DNA of 8,566 nucleotides from JAXDBV01 sp034678415 (lineage in GTDB: Bacteria; Bacteroidota; Bacteroidia; Bacteroidales; VadinHA17). Made by a program: the position numbers and the translations under genes. Shown here in pieces: positions 6,766 to 8,566 of the stretch; within the stretch, counting starts at the first letter, position 1; the number at the start of each line of letters is the position of its first letter. The DNA is taken from assembly GCA_034678415.1 (NCBI GenBank), contig JAXDBV010000231.1, forward strand, positions 1 through 8,566, written 5' to 3'. The notes under the pieces are model-generated. The model was not told the DNA's origin, did no database searches, and saw only the letters and a program-made list of their open reading frames with translations.

Positions 6766-7197
6766 CTATAGAGTCCTGAGTTTTATGGATATCAGCTTCA
6801 GCACGGTTTCCATGTCATCTTTGTCTTGCATCTTGAGCGATACAGGCCTGATCTTACCATATTGCCGTGCATCCCTGAATCCATCCTTGACCGACGCGGG
6901 AAGATCGCTGTTTTCAATCAACACCCCGGCTTTGCCTCCAAAGTAAAACGTAATCCTGAACGTATCCTTCAGAACGCCGATCCAGAACACGGTCTTTTTC
7001 TTCTTTAATGTCCGGAATAACCAGCTCTTACCATCGGTGTAATACTTCCATACCCCCGTTATATCCGGATGGTTATCATGTAGGTATTGCATAATGCCCT
7101 GCCACAGAGCCCTTTTCTGACCAATTATGGAGAAGATATAATCATCATCCGGTTGCCTGCTCTTATCGGTGAGGACAAGTTGTTCGTTTTCTGACAT
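6766..7197 (-). CDS. DUF3788 family protein
   Basis: A 143-aa soluble, cytoplasmic-looking protein with no signal peptide or membrane segment. The visible pattern agrees with the DUF3788 family: a WQGIMQYLHDN helix (32-42), then VWKYYTDGKSWLFR (49-62), a lysine-rich KKKK turn (65-68), a beta strand FRITFYFGGKAG (79-90) and a C-terminal helix with a DDMETVLKLISIK ending. The family's function is not established as far as I know. The WKYY...SWLFR and FYFGGKA strands suggest a small-ligand-binding or YjbR-like fold, which is speculation. A matching promoter lies 46 bases upstream. The membrane protein follows 28 bases downstream. Confidence 0.8.
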   Translation of the reverse strand: MSENEQLVLTDKSRQPDDDYIFSIIGQKRALWQGIMQYLHDNHPDITGVWKYYTDGKSWLFRTLKKKKTVFWIGVLKDTFRITFYFGGKAGVLIENSDLPASVKDGFRDARQYGKIRPVSLKMQDKDDMETVLKLISIKLRTL

Positions 7198-7242
7198 CGG
7201 GACAGATTGAAATGAATATTATCAAAGCATCCGAGAATGAAT

Positions 7243-7250
7243 CAAAGATA
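7243..7250 (-). promoter_or_regulatory. -7 box TATCTTTG upstream of the DUF3788 gene
   Basis: Read on the minus strand, this is an exact match to the Bacteroidota -7 consensus TAnnTTTG, 45 bases before the start codon at 7197. No convincing TTTG -33 box lies 19-21 bases further upstream, although that stretch is strongly AT-rich. The location in the only sizeable gap between antiporter and DUF3788 supports separate transcription of the two-gene unit. The rest of the 121-base gap (7198-7318) holds nothing else that I can identify. Confidence 0.5.
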
Positions 7251-7318
7251 ATGATTTTTAATTGAGAAATAGTGGCGACTTGTCTTATCTCATTGAAAAA
7301 CAGCCATGCACTAAGTTT

Positions 7319-8566
7319 TTATTTCCTGTCAATGAACAACCGGTTGGCATTGTACGAGTTATCCTTGATATCCAGGCAATCCAACACTTTCTTCAGATCA
7401 GCCCTGGTTTCTGACAGGACGAACAGCTTGTCCATGGGTTCGAGCACGGTGGCCCCGTTAGGGGTGATATACTTGTTGTTACGCCGGATGAATGATATAA
7501 CGGCAGTGGGTGGAAGCCCCAGTTGAACAACCTGTTTGCCGTTTGCCGATGATTGGTGTGGAATGGTAATTTCAGTGAGAAATGTTTTGACACTGTCTTC
7601 CAGCTCAATATCCGTCGGGGTACGGGGTTTAACTCCTACGGGAAGAGTAAGATGCAACCATTTGGCCACAACGGGAAGGGTGGTGCCCTGGATCAGCACC
7701 GACGTCACCGAAACAAAGAACACGATATTGAAAATCATCGGGGCTGTGTCGGCTCCGGCCAGCAGGGGATAGGTGGCAAAAACAATGGGTACCGCCCCGC
7801 GTAATCCAACCCATGAGATCAGCATCTTCAGTCGATGCTTAACCCTGAAGGGAGTTAAACATAAATAAATGCTGACGGGACGGGCTACCACGATCAGGAA
7901 CAGGGAAACCACTATTCCGACACCAATCACAGGGAGAATATTGCTGGGAAATACCAGCAAACCAAGGGTAAGAAACAATACGATCTGCATCAGCCAGGCA
8001 AAACCGTCAAAGGCCTTGATAATTTTCTTTTTATGGATCAGCTCCTGGTTCCCCAGGTATACGGCCGAAAGATATACGGCCAGGAAACCGTTTCCGCCGA
8101 CAAAATCTGTGGCAGAAAAGGTGAAGAACATGATGGCTATCACCAGTACCGTGTATAATCCTTCATAGTCGAGCCTGATCCTGTTGATGACCACCCTGCT
8201 GATGATCCCGAAGGTAAACCCCAGCAGGGATCCTAAAGCCATCTGTTTAAAAAACAAAGGGATAATGCTAAGCGTTCTGGCATCCTGTTGCACGACAAGC
8301 CCCGTGAAAAGGATGGTGAGTACATAGGCCATCGGGTCGTTACTGCCGCTCTCCAGCTCCAGCAAAGGACGCAGATTGCCTTTAAGAGCAAGCTTTTTGG
8401 AGCGAAGGATGGAGAATACGGCTGCCGAATCGGTTGATGAGACAATGGATCCCAGCAACAATCCTTCAAAAAGAGTGAAATCGGTCACCACCCAGACAAA
8501 CACACCCAGCACCATGGCGGTGATGAACACACCAAGGGTAGACAGAACAAATCCCTGCCATACTAT
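7319..8566 (-). CDS. Potassium/proton antiporter, CPA1 family, with C-terminal RCK_C domain (5' end outside the window)
   Basis: An inner-membrane cation/proton exchanger of the CvrA (NhaP2) type that exports K+ or Na+ in exchange for H+, for cation and pH homeostasis. The frame is open to the right edge, so the N-terminus is missing; 415 residues are visible. The GTG at 8530 is internal, since WQGFVLSTLGVF before it is already family-like. Motifs numbered in the visible fragment are SSTDSAAVFSILRS (43-56), LLELESGSNDPMAY (68-81) with the ion-binding N76-D77, GGNGFLAVYLSA (157-168) and VGLRGAVPIVFA (253-264). Many hydrophobic helices lie between them. A soluble tail of about 333-398 has the RCK_C (TrkA-C) pattern (VVQLGLPPTAVISFI, GATVLEPMDKLFVLSE), expected to bind a regulatory ligand. 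The family is normally about 480-580 aa, so roughly 80-100 residues are off the window. The gene name cvrA/nhaP2 is plausible, but the transported ion cannot be fixed from sequence. Confidence 0.92.
   Translation of the reverse strand: MVWQGFVLSTLGVFITAMVLGVFVWVVTDFTLFEGLLLGSIVSSTDSAAVFSILRSKKLALKGNLRPLLELESGSNDPMAYVLTILFTGLVVQQDARTLSIIPLFFKQMALGSLLGFTFGIISRVVINRIRLDYEGLYTVLVIAIMFFTFSATDFVGGNGFLAVYLSAVYLGNQELIHKKKIIKAFDGFAWLMQIVLFLTLGLLVFPSNILPVIGVGIVVSLFLIVVARPVSIYLCLTPFRVKHRLKMLISWVGLRGAVPIVFATYPLLAGADTAPMIFNIVFFVSVTSVLIQGTTLPVVAKWLHLTLPVGVKPRTPTDIELEDSVKTFLTEITIPHQSSANGKQVVQLGLPPTAVISFIRRNNKYITPNGATVLEPMDKLFVLSETRADLKKVLDCLDIKDNSYNANRLFIDRK

Noticed and set aside
7869..8168. A 99-codon plus-strand open frame inside the antiporter
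   Set aside because: It is antisense to conserved membrane helices of the antiporter, and its Thr/Arg/Ile-rich composition is typical of a shadow.

Overview
The window looks like a chromosomal segment of a Bacteroidota bacterium, probably an environmental Bacteroidales-type lineage. The evidence is consistent but indirect. The two clearest promoter -10 boxes are TATCTTTA and TATCTTTG, which fit the Bacteroidota TAnnTTTG element. Start codons lack convincing Shine-Dalgarno sequences. LysA, the small membrane protein and the CarboxypepD_reg-like protein all read like Bacteroidota family members. The standard genetic code is in use: TAA, TAG and TGA all end genes here.

Layout. Bases 2-985 (+) are the C-terminal three quarters of a class II xylose isomerase (xylA) that enters from the left edge. 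Bases 1056-1961 (+) encode an APH/choline-kinase-fold phosphotransferase resembling type II homoserine kinase. It is followed after 3 bases by lysA (1965-3197, +), diaminopimelate decarboxylase. These two are almost certainly co-transcribed, and both could serve the aspartate family of amino acids. Two overlapping, mutually exclusive hairpins follow lysA.

Bases 3375-4691 (+) hold a secreted Bacteroidota CarboxypepD_reg-like protein interrupted by two in-frame TAA codons 27 bases apart, so it is called a pseudogene. The next 300 bases have no gene. They contain three consecutive small hairpins and a stretch resembling the first half of a cobalamin riboswitch without its conserved 3' B12 box, then a good Bacteroidota promoter. 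That promoter serves pfkA (4992-6317, +), an ATP-type 6-phosphofructokinase of the long, plant-like group.

The right part is on the minus strand and converges on pfkA. It holds a partial K+/H+ antiporter of the CvrA/NhaP2 type with a C-terminal RCK_C domain (7319 to the right edge). Next comes a promoter-bearing gap, a DUF3788 protein (6766-7197) and a single-pass membrane protein (6336-6737); the last two probably form a small operon.

Functionally the window is mostly housekeeping: sugar entry (xylA), glycolysis (pfkA), lysine synthesis (lysA) and cation homeostasis (antiporter). I see no phage, transposon, CRISPR, tRNA or defence system. The most unusual part is 3198-4991, where a doubly interrupted gene lies beside a riboswitch-like RNA that seems truncated. 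Together they suggest local gene decay rather than a new system.
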